A stretch of DNA of 64,000 bases from Maribacter stanieri (GTDB lineage: Bacteria > Bacteroidota > Bacteroidia > Flavobacteriales > Flavobacteriaceae): the NCBI RefSeq assembly GCF_900112245.1, contig NZ_FOYX01000001.1:793856-857855 (forward strand). Reading direction: 5' to 3'. A program made the position numbers and the translations under genes. Below are positions 56,801 through 64,000 of the stretch, piece by piece. The notes beneath the pieces are model-generated. The model was not told where the DNA came from and did no database searches. It saw nothing but the letters and a program-made list of their open reading frames with translations. Position 1 is the first letter of the stretch. Each line of letters starts with the position of its first letter.

Positions 56801-59800
56801 ATTAATGAATGCTACAGGTGGAAATCCAGAATATACATATGCCATTTGGACCTATGTTGATGAAGGCGGAACTACAGTTACTTCGTTCCCATCTTTTGCA
56901 GATATACCGGCAACCAACTTTCAAACTAGTCAAACATTTAATGTTTCGGCACCAGGTGATTATACATTCTTAGTATTGGATAGAAATGGGTGTTATGTAG
57001 AATCTAACACGGTTACAATAGAGTATCAACCAACTGCAGATTTCGATCCTACAACAGTTACAGATGTGCTTTGCTTTGGTGAAGCTACGGGTAGAATTCA
57101 ATATAATATTTCAAATGCTAACGGGTATACTTTACTATTTACATTGTTTGATTCGGCAGATCAACCTTTGGCAAATAATAGTTCTGGTAATTTTCCAAAC
57201 TTAGCGGCAGGTGATTATAGAGTTACCATAAATCAAACTAGAGGTGCTGCTTCTTGTGATTCAGAAGAGACATTTACGATTGCTGCTCCTTTAGCTGCAA
57301 TTAGTGGTGATGCAGTTTTAGTGCAAGATTATACTTGTTTGCAAGATGGTATCATTGAAGTGCAAAATGTTGCTGGTGGTACCGCTCCTTATTCGTATAG
57401 TATTGACGGAATTAACTTTGTTCCAGATACGACTGCCAATGCAAATCGTTTTGAAAATTTAACAGACGGTTCTTATACCCTTACCATAAGAGATGCTAAC
57501 GATTGTACTTTTGTTACTAATCAAATTGTAATAGATAGACCAAATCCACCAACGGATTTAACTGTTGTTGAGTCTCAAATTACATGTCCGGCGCAAACTG
57601 CTAATTTAACGGTGAATGCTATTAATGGTACTGCACCTTATGTGTATTCAATTATTGCTCCCGCTACAATTGCACCAACTAGCACAACAGGAAATGAAGC
57701 TGCTTTCAATGGTCTTGCTCCTGATACGTATACAGTAAGGGTTACTGATGCCGATGGTTGTTTTTATGATGAAAATTACACGATTAATGCTATTAATCCA
57801 ATGTCGGCAAGTGGTCAAACAACGCAACCGATTAGCTGTTTTGGTGCTGCAGACGGTATTATAAGTTTTAATGTAAATTTCCAGGCGGGTCAAAATTTCA
57901 CTTACACGGTTACAGGTCCAACAGGAATTGTTAGAACAGGAGGTACAGAAGCTGTTATTGATAATATTAATGGTTTAGTTGCAGGTAATTATACAATTGA
58001 TATTGTAGACACTGATACCAACTGTACATATACGGCTACCCATGAATTAGAAGGTCCGGCTTCGGCATTGGCAATTTCTAGTTTAACAGAAATACAACCA
58101 AGTTGTACTTCTGCCGGTAGTGTAAGTGTTCTTGCAACAGGTGGATGGGGTAGTTATGTTTACGAATTAAACAATCCAGACACTACAGTATTTGGTTCTA
58201 ATTCTACAGGTTCTTTTAATGGGTTATCCCAATCTGGAACATATAACGGTACTATTACCGATGCTAACAATTGTAGTATTCCGTTCACGTTTGACCTTAA
58301 TCCTGCAACAGCACCAGTTCTAGCTATAACCCCTAATCAAGAATGTTTTGATGATGCTGTTTTATTAACGCTGACAGCTAGTGTTTCTTCTGGTGGCGAT
58401 GGTACTTTTGAATATAGCTTAAACGGTGGTGCTTTTAGTAGCACAAACGTATTTGCTAACCTATCTGCAGGAACATATACTGTTGATGTTAGAGATGGTA
58501 ATAACTGTACGGACTCTGGTAGCATAACAATTGACCCTGCTTTAACGGTTACAGCAAGTGCCAGTACTATTACTGCTTGTGGCACAGATACCGATATAGA
58601 TATTTCTGCTGCTGGTGGAGATGGTAATTATGTATATGCAGTAGTAGGTGACGGAGTTACACCAACTGCGAGCGATTTCGGTGTAAACAGTACAATTTCA
58701 GTTACCGGTACAGGTGATTATGATGTGTATGTAAGGGATAATAGTGGAAATGTTGATTTCTGCGAAACACCATTCGATATTACAATTGATCAAGATGCAC
58801 CTTTAGCATTAGCGATTTCTAATTCTGATATACTTTGTAGTGGGGAAAACCAAGCGACTTTAACTATTGTTGCTACTGGTGGTGAAGCTCCAATTACTTA
58901 TAGCATTAATAATGGTACAACATACCAACCAGAAAACACTTTTAACAATCTAGGAGCAGGCTCTTATAACATTCGAGTAAGAGATGTAAATAACTGTGAG
59001 ATTGCTCAAACTTATACCATTTTAGAACCTTTCACACTTTCAGCATCTGCTGCGGTTACTCAATTAATAGAGTGTAATCCTAGCGATGGTGCTGAGGTTA
59101 GAGTAACAAATGCTCAAGGTGGTACTTCACCATATACTTATAGTTTTGATGGTGGTAGTACGTATGGTACAAGTGCAACAGGCTTTCTTTTGGCTGGTAC
59201 ACATACTATTTATATTCAAGATGCTAATAATTGTACATATCCAATGAGTGTTACAATTGATCAAGCACCAACTCCTCCAAATGTAGTGTTGACTCCAGAA
59301 GTTGATTATTCATGTGACGGAACTGGGATTGTAACCATTACACCAGATAATCCAAATTTAGATTATACCTATAATCTTAATGGTACAGCAAATACACCTG
59401 CAGATTCTAACGTTTTCACTAATGTACCAGTAGGTACACATACAATTACGGTTGATTATATTAGTAATACACCTCCTGCAAGAAGTGAATTATTAAGAGA
59501 AGATTTTGGAGTAGGACCAAATGTTTCGATAACACAAATTGATCCATTATTTTGTTATGAACCTCAAGATGGAACGCCAAGTTCTTGTGCCTCTTTTGGC
59601 ACAGATACTCATATTCAAGATGGAGAATATTCTGTTACTAATACTATTATTAATCCTTATAATTGGTTAGTTCCAAATGAGCAATCAGGTGTAGCAAATG
59701 GAAGATATTTAGCAATTAATATTGGTGGTGTAGCAGGTGTTAATGGAGTTGTTTATGCTAAAAGAGGTGTTGAGGTAATTCCAAATAGAGATATTACAAT

Positions 59801-62800
59801 TGCACTAGATATATTTAATTTAAAATACGTTGGTTCTACAGGTGCTAACGCTAATTTAGATATTCAACTTGTTGATTCTTCTGGAAATGTAATTACTAAT
59901 TTGGTGACTGGTGAGGTTCCTAAAAGTACTGACCCTGATGTTTGGGAAAATTATACATTAACTCTTAATCCTGGAGCAGAAACAAATATAGATATTGTAA
60001 TACGAACTATCGGTACGGCAACTCAAGGTAATGATGTTGTTATCGATAATATTCTTGCATTTCAAACTCCAGAACAATGTTCTCAAACCGTTTCTATTGA
60101 TGTAACGGTTGATGCAGGTAATGCTTTCGAAGCAGCAATGCTTTCTTCAGAAGATTTAGATTGTAATGCAGATAATTCTGGTTCAATCACATTTGAAGTA
60201 GATAATTATGGAACAAGCGGATTTGAATATAGTTTGGATAATTTTGTGAGTATTTTAGGTAGTACTACAGTTTCACCTCAAACAATATCAGGTCTTGCTG
60301 CCGGAAATTATACAGTGTATGTTAGAGATGCAGGTAGTACACTACCGGGTTGTTCAACTTCATTTGACCATACAATTTCAGAGCCAACGTTAGTAGTTGC
60401 CGATGCAGATCTTACACAAGATTTTACTTGTAACAATGGTGGTGCCGAAATAACGGCAAGTGCAACTGGTGGAACGCCAGGATATGAGTATCAATTAGAA
60501 GAAGATGTTCTAGGTATTGTGACTGCATACCAAACAAGTACCGTTTTTAGCGGATTGCCTGCTGGAACGTACAATGTGCGCGTTATGGATGCTAATGGAT
60601 GTATTGATTTAACCGATACGACGATTGTTATTACGGCTCCAGAAACACCGGTCTTCACTTTACAAGAAACGGTATGTTATAGCGGAAGTAATGATGCAAC
60701 CATTCTTGTAGATGTTACTGCAGGAAATGGCGATTACCAATTTAGAATCAATGGTGGTTCTTATGTAACCCCGGCTCCAGTAAATGCTACGACATATACG
60801 TTCACGGGACTTTCAAACGGTACATATACTGTTGAGGTTACCGATGCTTTTGGTTGTGATGCTCCGGCTCAAACAGTAACCATAGAACAAGAAGTTACGG
60901 TTAGCGCAAGCGCTAGTACAATAACGGCTTGTGGTACTGATAGTGAAATTAATATTACCGCTGCAGGTGGTGATGGTAATTATGTATATGCGGTAGTTGC
61001 CAATGGTTCAACTCCAACAGCTGGCGATTATGCAGCAACCAATCCAGTTACCGTTTCTGGTGCTGGAGATTATGATGTTTATGTTCTTGATAATAATGGA
61101 GGCACAGATGCGTGTTCTGCAATGTATGATATAAATATAGCTCAAGATGCTCCTGTAGCAGCAACACCAACGGTTGTTGATGTTACTTGTTTTGGTGGTA
61201 ACAACGGTAGTATTTCTTTAGTACCAAGTGGTGGTGAGGCTCCATATACCTATAGTATCAATGGCGGTACTTTTGGTACCGTAAGTTCATTCAATAACCT
61301 TACGGCAGGTACTTATGATGTTCGAGTAAGAGATGCAAATAATTGTGAGGCGGTATTATCACTTCCGGTAAGCGAGTTACCAGAAATAGTAGCAGAAAGC
61401 GTACAAACAGAAGCGTATACATGTAATCAATTAGCTGAAATTACAGTTGGTGGGGTAACACCTACAACTGGTGGTTCTGGTTCTTATCAATATAGCTTAA
61501 ATGGTGGTACTTGGACTGCAGCGAATACTGGTGGAACAGTTTTTACTGGTTTATCTGATGGTACATTTACGGTTCAAGTTAGGGATGCGAATAATATTTC
61601 TTGTGTAAATAGTCTTCCAAATATCATTATTGCACCTTTACCAACAGCTCCTTTATTAAGTAGTTCTGTAGATTATAGTTGTGATGGTACAGGTATTATT
61701 ACAATACTGCCAAATGATGCTTCTTATACCTACAGCATTGATGGAAATACACCACAAACTAGTAATGTATTTAACAACGCTACAGTTGGTCAACATACCA
61801 TTTCTGTAGATTACGGTAGTGATTGTACTACAGACATTATAGTTGATGTTCAAGATGGTAATGCTTTTGATGCTGCAATTTTATCTTATGAAGATTTAGA
61901 TTGTAATGCAGATGGTTCTGGTACGATAACTTTTGAAGTTGAGAATTTTGGAGCGGGAGGTTATGAATATAGCTATGATAGTGCTTTTGCTACTATCGAA
62001 GGTAGCGATACAGCACCTACCCATCAAATTACTGGGTTAGCTGCGGGTACTTATACTATTTATATTAGAGATGTTGACAATCCAATAGCTGGTTGTACTG
62101 AAATATTGACTCAAACAATTATTGAGCCAACCTTAGTGGTTGTCGATGCAGATCTTACACAAGATTTTACATGTAACAATGGCGGTGCAGAAATTACGGC
62201 TAGTGCAACAGGTGGTACTCCAGGTTATACGTATCAATTAGAAGAAGATGTACTCGGAATTATAACTGCATACCAAACAGAAACCGTTTTTAACGGACTG
62301 CCTGCCGGTACGTATTATGTTCGTGCGAGGGATGCAAATGGTTGTTCAGACTTAAGTGATACTCCAATTGTAGTCACTGCTCCATTAACTCCGGTATTTA
62401 CACTTCAAGAAACGGTATGTTATAGTGGTAGTAATGATGCAACTATTGTTGTAGATGTTACTGCAGGAAATGGTGATTACCAATTTAGAATTAATTCAGG
62501 ATCTTGGTTGACACCAACGCCAAGCAATGCATTAAGTTATACATTTAGCAATCTTACAAACGGAACCTACACTATAGATGTAAAAGATAGTTATGGCTGT
62601 CCTTCTGCTCAACAAAGTATTACCATAGAGCCACAATTGCAAGCTTTTGTTGATGTTGTGGATATAAGTAATTGTGCAGATGGTACTATTACGGTAACGC
62701 CTTCTGGAGGTGATGGCAATTATGCATATGCTTTTGTACCAACGACCACAAGCCCTACAGGCTTATTTGGGTCATCAAATTCATATATAGTAACCCCTGG

Positions 62801-64000
62801 CAATGAAGGTATTTATGATGTATATGTAAGAGACAATGCAGCGGGTACGCCTTTCTGTGAATATGTGGAAACTGTAGAGGTAGATCCAGCTGTAGCTTTA
62901 ACTTTTACAGCATCTGCTACAAATCCAATTTGTCATGATGGTTTAGGAAATATAGAAGTTAATGTCACTTCTGGTGAGAACCCGTTTACTATTGAAATTA
63001 TCGATTTAGATAATGGTGGAGCATCAAATCAGACTTTAACTAACGTTGTTACTTCAACAACAACATTTTACAATCTTTCTCCAGGAAATTATACTATTAA
63101 TGTAAGAGATAACGATGGTTGTTTAATTTCTGATACGCCTGTAGAAATTGATAACCCTGATGAATTAACAGCAGATTTTGACCCTATTTTACCTCCTGGA
63201 TGTGATCCTGATCCAAACCAGTACGGCTTTAGACTAATTAATTACCCTACTACTTTAGGAACTTTAGAATTTAGTGCAAATGGAGGGGCATCATGGCAAT
63301 CAGGCGATACTTTCGTAGGTGTGCCTTATGCTTCTGGAACGGAAGTGGAACCTGCTATTAGGGTGGTTGGAACTAATTGCCGTATTGATTTGCCAAGATA
63401 CACTATACCTTATCCTTTAGATAATCTTAATATTGATCTTACCGCTAATCTTATTAGCTGTAATAATCTTGAAGTTACTGTACAAGGAACGGCAGGTTTA
63501 GCGCCATACCAGTATACATACTCCGAAGATCCGGCAAATTTTGACTCTTCTACAGCTGTATGGACTGCTTATACACCAGGAAATCATGTATATTCTGGGT
63601 TAATACCTGGGCGAACGTATGTTTTTTATGTGCGGGATAGTAGTCCTTGTTTACGTCAAAGTAGTGTTAATGTAAATGACATTGCGCCTCCACCAGTGCA
63701 AATAGATGCCTTGGTAACCCCAACATGTGACGGGTTTAACAATGGGCAAATTACATACACTGTCACTGAAAATACATTGGGAGAACTAGGGGGTTCTTTC
63801 GATTGGGATTTTTACAGATTAGAACCTACTTTAGCACCAACCCTTGTTGATTCGGGTTCTATTCCTACATTTACTTCTGGAGATAGTTTTGTAGTACCTA
63901 CCCCAGCAAGTTTACCAGAAGGTGATTATTATGTAGAAATTAGAGGTAATGCTCCAAATAATTGCATTATTGGAGGTGAAAATATTCGTGTTAGAGAATT
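53838..64000 (+). CDS. Giant SprB-like repeat adhesin (3' end outside window)
   Basis: An open frame of more than 3,380 codons running off the window. The start gives a signal peptide (MGKHYSKCLFFILFLALGL...SQ); an in-frame ATG at 53790 would lengthen it by 16 residues. The N-terminal part (about 30-390) has the RYAGLYWSAVY block found in large flavobacterial surface proteins. A DUF11-like module (VLEKRVQTPGG...LDYILTFENIGND) follows near 390-550. From about residue 890 on there are some two dozen SprB-type repeats of about 80 residues, each starting near a Cys and ending in a D-(A/G)-(N/D)-x-C pattern. SprB is the mobile gliding adhesin exported by the type IX system. Repeat order and an inserted domain are described separately. 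Confidence 0.9.
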   Translation, partial: MGKHYSKCLFFILFLALGLQTAVSQVKEPFQVRYEADIRGELTFIANNIVNRYIPESTGGRWVRNGRRWRYETFTIPEVSPNDPLNDTGNSSDYNDNYDMQYIDVDSDSSTFSSSSAYLEIPDVDCSLVRYAGLYWSAVYVNSDRSNIDDIKFRTPGGAYQDITADEVIFDGNGDADFGYYSPYAAYKDVTSIVSGLADPNGDYFVANVRASTGNSISGGISGGWKMVVVYENPNLPGDKFITTFDGYAGVKSGESIDIPVNGFTTLPAPFPVYANMGVAALEGDNRIGGDALQINANGSFTTLSNGQNPGNNFFNSSITQFDTQYTTRNPNSINTLGWDVDLFEIPNGGASNTIIPNGSTSAILRASSSQDKYDIFFTSFDVDIIAPNIVLEKRVQTPGGVDITGQGVHLGQTLDYILTFENIGNDDGVNYTIRDVLPVNVSPPDGRSFFNATDFTFPAPICEGFPRTCHEITYTYDPATREIVFNIPDVYVDDEDGEYSIGFRVQVAENCFDFINACSDLIENLAYSSYRGENNSAQVTDDPSVTDFNTCGFVVPGATNFLLDDLSDCNFERTIELCGTSAILNAGDGFDSYIWYRDTNSNGEIDATDIEINDGDPDNDPSTQVVTLVGQYIVDKIVADPCKGFKEIINVEPFGSGNLPNPVTEYFNEVNGDTDPSNDIPGEIVFCSDDSSFLPKIFLCGINDSQPLAVNIVDAQSVSWELLDEGSCGINAVVGEDCANKALTCSWTEVGTGSNYLLNAPGEYRLSVVYQNGCTSRFYFKGFQNNLDIEFNNRDIVCDTDGNITITNLGSGYGYQLVDNDTNATIVPFSANNGPSFDFASGENGSYRVEVTQLDTSGNPIQDACIFTTPVIGIRERAITYDVNVTPETCFSLGTINLQITDADAPYAFEIRSNDGTNGGLGTLIDSQNGHGDNNYTFTDVSAGDYIAYISTDDGCSYSEEITIIDENDLAVTASVSQAITCEDGTILMNATGGNPEYTYAIWTYVDEGGTTVTSFPSFADIPATNFQTSQTFNVSAPGDYTFLVLDRNGCYVESNTVTIEYQPTADFDPTTVTDVLCFGEATGRIQYNISNANGYTLLFTLFDSADQPLANNSSGNFPNLAAGDYRVTINQTRGAASCDSEETFTIAAPLAAISGDAVLVQDYTCLQDGIIEVQNVAGGTAPYSYSIDGINFVPDTTANANRFENLTDGSYTLTIRDANDCTFVTNQIVIDRPNPPTDLTVVESQITCPAQTANLTVNAINGTAPYVYSIIAPATIAPTSTTGNEAAFNGLAPDTYTVRVTDADGCFYDENYTINAINPMSASGQTTQPISCFGAADGIISFNVNFQAGQNFTYTVTGPTGIVRTGGTEAVIDNINGLVAGNYTIDIVDTDTNCTYTATHELEGPASALAISSLTEIQPSCTSAGSVSVLATGGWGSYVYELNNPDTTVFGSNSTGSFNGLSQSGTYNGTITDANNCSIPFTFDLNPATAPVLAITPNQECFDDAVLLTLTASVSSGGDGTFEYSLNGGAFSSTNVFANLSAGTYTVDVRDGNNCTDSGSITIDPALTVTASASTITACGTDTDIDISAAGGDGNYVYAVVGDGVTPTASDFGVNSTISVTGTGDYDVYVRDNSGNVDFCETPFDITIDQDAPLALAISNSDILCSGENQATLTIVATGGEAPITYSINNGTTYQPENTFNNLGAGSYNIRVRDVNNCEIAQTYTILEPFTLSASAAVTQLIECNPSDGAEVRVTNAQGGTSPYTYSFDGGSTYGTSATGFLLAGTHTIYIQDANNCTYPMSVTIDQAPTPPNVVLTPEVDYSCDGTGIVTITPDNPNLDYTYNLNGTANTPADSNVFTNVPVGTHTITVDYISNTPPARSELLREDFGVGPNVSITQIDPLFCYEPQDGTPSSCASFGTDTHIQDGEYSVTNTIINPYNWLVPNEQSGVANGRYLAINIGGVAGVNGVVYAKRGVEVIPNRDITIALDIFNLKYVGSTGANANLDIQLVDSSGNVITNLVTGEVPKSTDPDVWENYTLTLNPGAETNIDIVIRTIGTATQGNDVVIDNILAFQTPEQCSQTVSIDVTVDAGNAFEAAMLSSEDLDCNADNSGSITFEVDNYGTSGFEYSLDNFVSILGSTTVSPQTISGLAAGNYTVYVRDAGSTLPGCSTSFDHTISEPTLVVADADLTQDFTCNNGGAEITASATGGTPGYEYQLEEDVLGIVTAYQTSTVFSGLPAGTYNVRVMDANGCIDLTDTTIVITAPETPVFTLQETVCYSGSNDATILVDVTAGNGDYQFRINGGSYVTPAPVNATTYTFTGLSNGTYTVEVTDAFGCDAPAQTVTIEQEVTVSASASTITACGTDSEINITAAGGDGNYVYAVVANGSTPTAGDYAATNPVTVSGAGDYDVYVLDNNGGTDACSAMYDINIAQDAPVAATPTVVDVTCFGGNNGSISLVPSGGEAPYTYSINGGTFGTVSSFNNLTAGTYDVRVRDANNCEAVLSLPVSELPEIVAESVQTEAYTCNQLAEITVGGVTPTTGGSGSYQYSLNGGTWTAANTGGTVFTGLSDGTFTVQVRDANNISCVNSLPNIIIAPLPTAPLLSSSVDYSCDGTGIITILPNDASYTYSIDGNTPQTSNVFNNATVGQHTISVDYGSDCTTDIIVDVQDGNAFDAAILSYEDLDCNADGSGTITFEVENFGAGGYEYSYDSAFATIEGSDTAPTHQITGLAAGTYTIYIRDVDNPIAGCTEILTQTIIEPTLVVVDADLTQDFTCNNGGAEITASATGGTPGYTYQLEEDVLGIITAYQTETVFNGLPAGTYYVRARDANGCSDLSDTPIVVTAPLTPVFTLQETVCYSGSNDATIVVDVTAGNGDYQFRINSGSWLTPTPSNALSYTFSNLTNGTYTIDVKDSYGCPSAQQSITIEPQLQAFVDVVDISNCADGTITVTPSGGDGNYAYAFVPTTTSPTGLFGSSNSYIVTPGNEGIYDVYVRDNAAGTPFCEYVETVEVDPAVALTFTASATNPICHDGLGNIEVNVTSGENPFTIEIIDLDNGGASNQTLTNVVTSTTTFYNLSPGNYTINVRDNDGCLISDTPVEIDNPDELTADFDPILPPGCDPDPNQYGFRLINYPTTLGTLEFSANGGASWQSGDTFVGVPYASGTEVEPAIRVVGTNCRIDLPRYTIPYPLDNLNIDLTANLISCNNLEVTVQGTAGLAPYQYTYSEDPANFDSSTAVWTAYTPGNHVYSGLIPGRTYVFYVRDSSPCLRQSSVNVNDIAPPPVQIDALVTPTCDGFNNGQITYTVTENTLGELGGSFDWDFYRLEPTLAPTLVDSGSIPTFTSGDSFVVPTPASLPEGDYYVEIRGNAPNNCIIGGENIRVRE
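58551..60902 (+). repeat. Higher-order repeat copy 1 in the adhesin gene (seven SprB repeats plus an inserted domain)
   Basis: It begins at TASASTITACGTDTD and contains seven SprB repeats whose key Cys phrases occur in the same order as in copy 2: ACGTD, LCSGE, ECNPS, YSCDG, LDCNA, FTCNN, VCYSG. Copy 2 is offset by 2352 bp at the first repeat and 1743 bp after the insertion, so the net extra length is 609 bp (203 codons). Confidence 0.85.
59463..60080 (+). other. Non-SprB domain inserted in repeat copy 1 (jelly-roll-like)
   Basis: Between HTITVDY and SIDVTVDAGNAF of copy 1 lies a segment of about 200 residues absent from copy 2, where HTISVDY is followed almost at once by DGNAF. It starts near SELLREDFGVGP and includes GRYLAINIGG, RDITIALDIFNLKYVG and VVIDNILAFQTP. 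The long paired beta strands suggest a carbohydrate-binding-like jelly roll; that assignment is inference. Confidence 0.7.
60903..62645 (+). repeat. Higher-order repeat copy 2 in the adhesin gene (1743 bp)
   Basis: Seven SprB repeats in the order ACGTD, TCFGG, YTCNQ, YSCDG, LDCNA, FTCNN, VCYSG. The FTCNN and VCYSG repeats are nearly identical to those of copy 1 in protein (for example ADLTQDFTCNNGGAE, FTLQETVCYSGSNDAT) but differ at many silent sites. Confidence 0.85.
62646..62880 (+). repeat. Start of a third, diverged higher-order repeat copy
   Basis: The repeat SNCADGTITV...GGDGNYAYAF...YDVYVRDN corresponds to the first repeat of copies 1 and 2, and its Cys codon lies exactly 1743 bp after that of copy 2. 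Later repeats no longer follow the order clearly. Confidence 0.65.

Noticed and set aside
55730-61853. Several leftward frames of 65-82 residues inside the adhesin gene
   Set aside because: All are antisense shadows of repeated Thr/Val/Asn-rich coding sequence.
58551-62880. Repeated DNA as a CRISPR array or satellite
   Set aside because: Repeats are in-frame protein repeats within one long open reading frame, with diverged silent sites and no spacer structure.

Overview
The window is chromosomal DNA of a member of the Bacteroidota, almost certainly a gliding or adhesive marine Flavobacteriaceae (Maribacter/Zobellia/Cellulophaga-like; this is a guess at genus level). The reasons are: very AT-rich intergenic DNA without Shine-Dalgarno-like leaders, many lipoproteins and exported peptidases, type IX secretion signatures (gliding-motility C-terminal domain, PorP/SprF protein, SprB repeats), a DUF4175 protein, a head-GIN protein, and a TAnnTTTG-type element before gltX.

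Layout. 1-5.7 kb: tail of an unknown gene, then a large CHASE/8xPAS sensor histidine kinase with its single-domain response regulator. 5.8-17 kb: a run of hydrolases (MBL-fold, S8 subtilase lipoprotein, M1 aminopeptidase, S41 protease overlapping rnpA, DUF1080 lipoprotein, S10 carboxypeptidase, NlpC/P60 lipoprotein). 17-18.7 kb: an apparently solitary C5 cytosine methyltransferase followed by a small protein with a degenerate nuclease-like motif. 18.7-24.6 kb: housekeeping (ElaA-like GNAT, rpiB, rnr, head-GIN, LysE, Skp-like). 24.8-31.5 kb: leftward cluster DUF4175 - ybeY - mnmG - methyltransferase, carrying two perfect 16-bp parS-like palindromes that flank mnmG; one encodes the C-terminus of YbeY. 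31.6-32.7 kb: a multiply disrupted lipoprotein pseudogene. 33-45.3 kb: gltX, rlmF, PepSY protein, M14 peptidase, katG, VOC protein, SPFH protein, glnS. 45.4-64 kb: gliding/adhesin locus.

The adhesin locus has a sprC-like gene (Ig-like repeats plus gliding-motility C-terminal domain) and a sprD-like PorP/SprF protein with two SPOR-like modules. Then comes a 3.9-kb interval of small genes on both strands and a truncated S41 peptidase remnant. Last is a giant SprB-like adhesin gene that stays open for more than 10.1 kb and runs off the window. The adhesin has about two dozen SprB-type repeats arranged in a higher-order unit of exactly 1743 bp (581 codons, seven repeats). One copy is interrupted by an unrelated domain of roughly 200 residues.

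No tRNA, rRNA, CRISPR array, insertion sequence or phage was seen. The most interesting points are the paired parS-like sites around mnmG, the higher-order repeat with its domain insertion, the interval separating sprD from the sprB-like gene, and the two pseudogenes.
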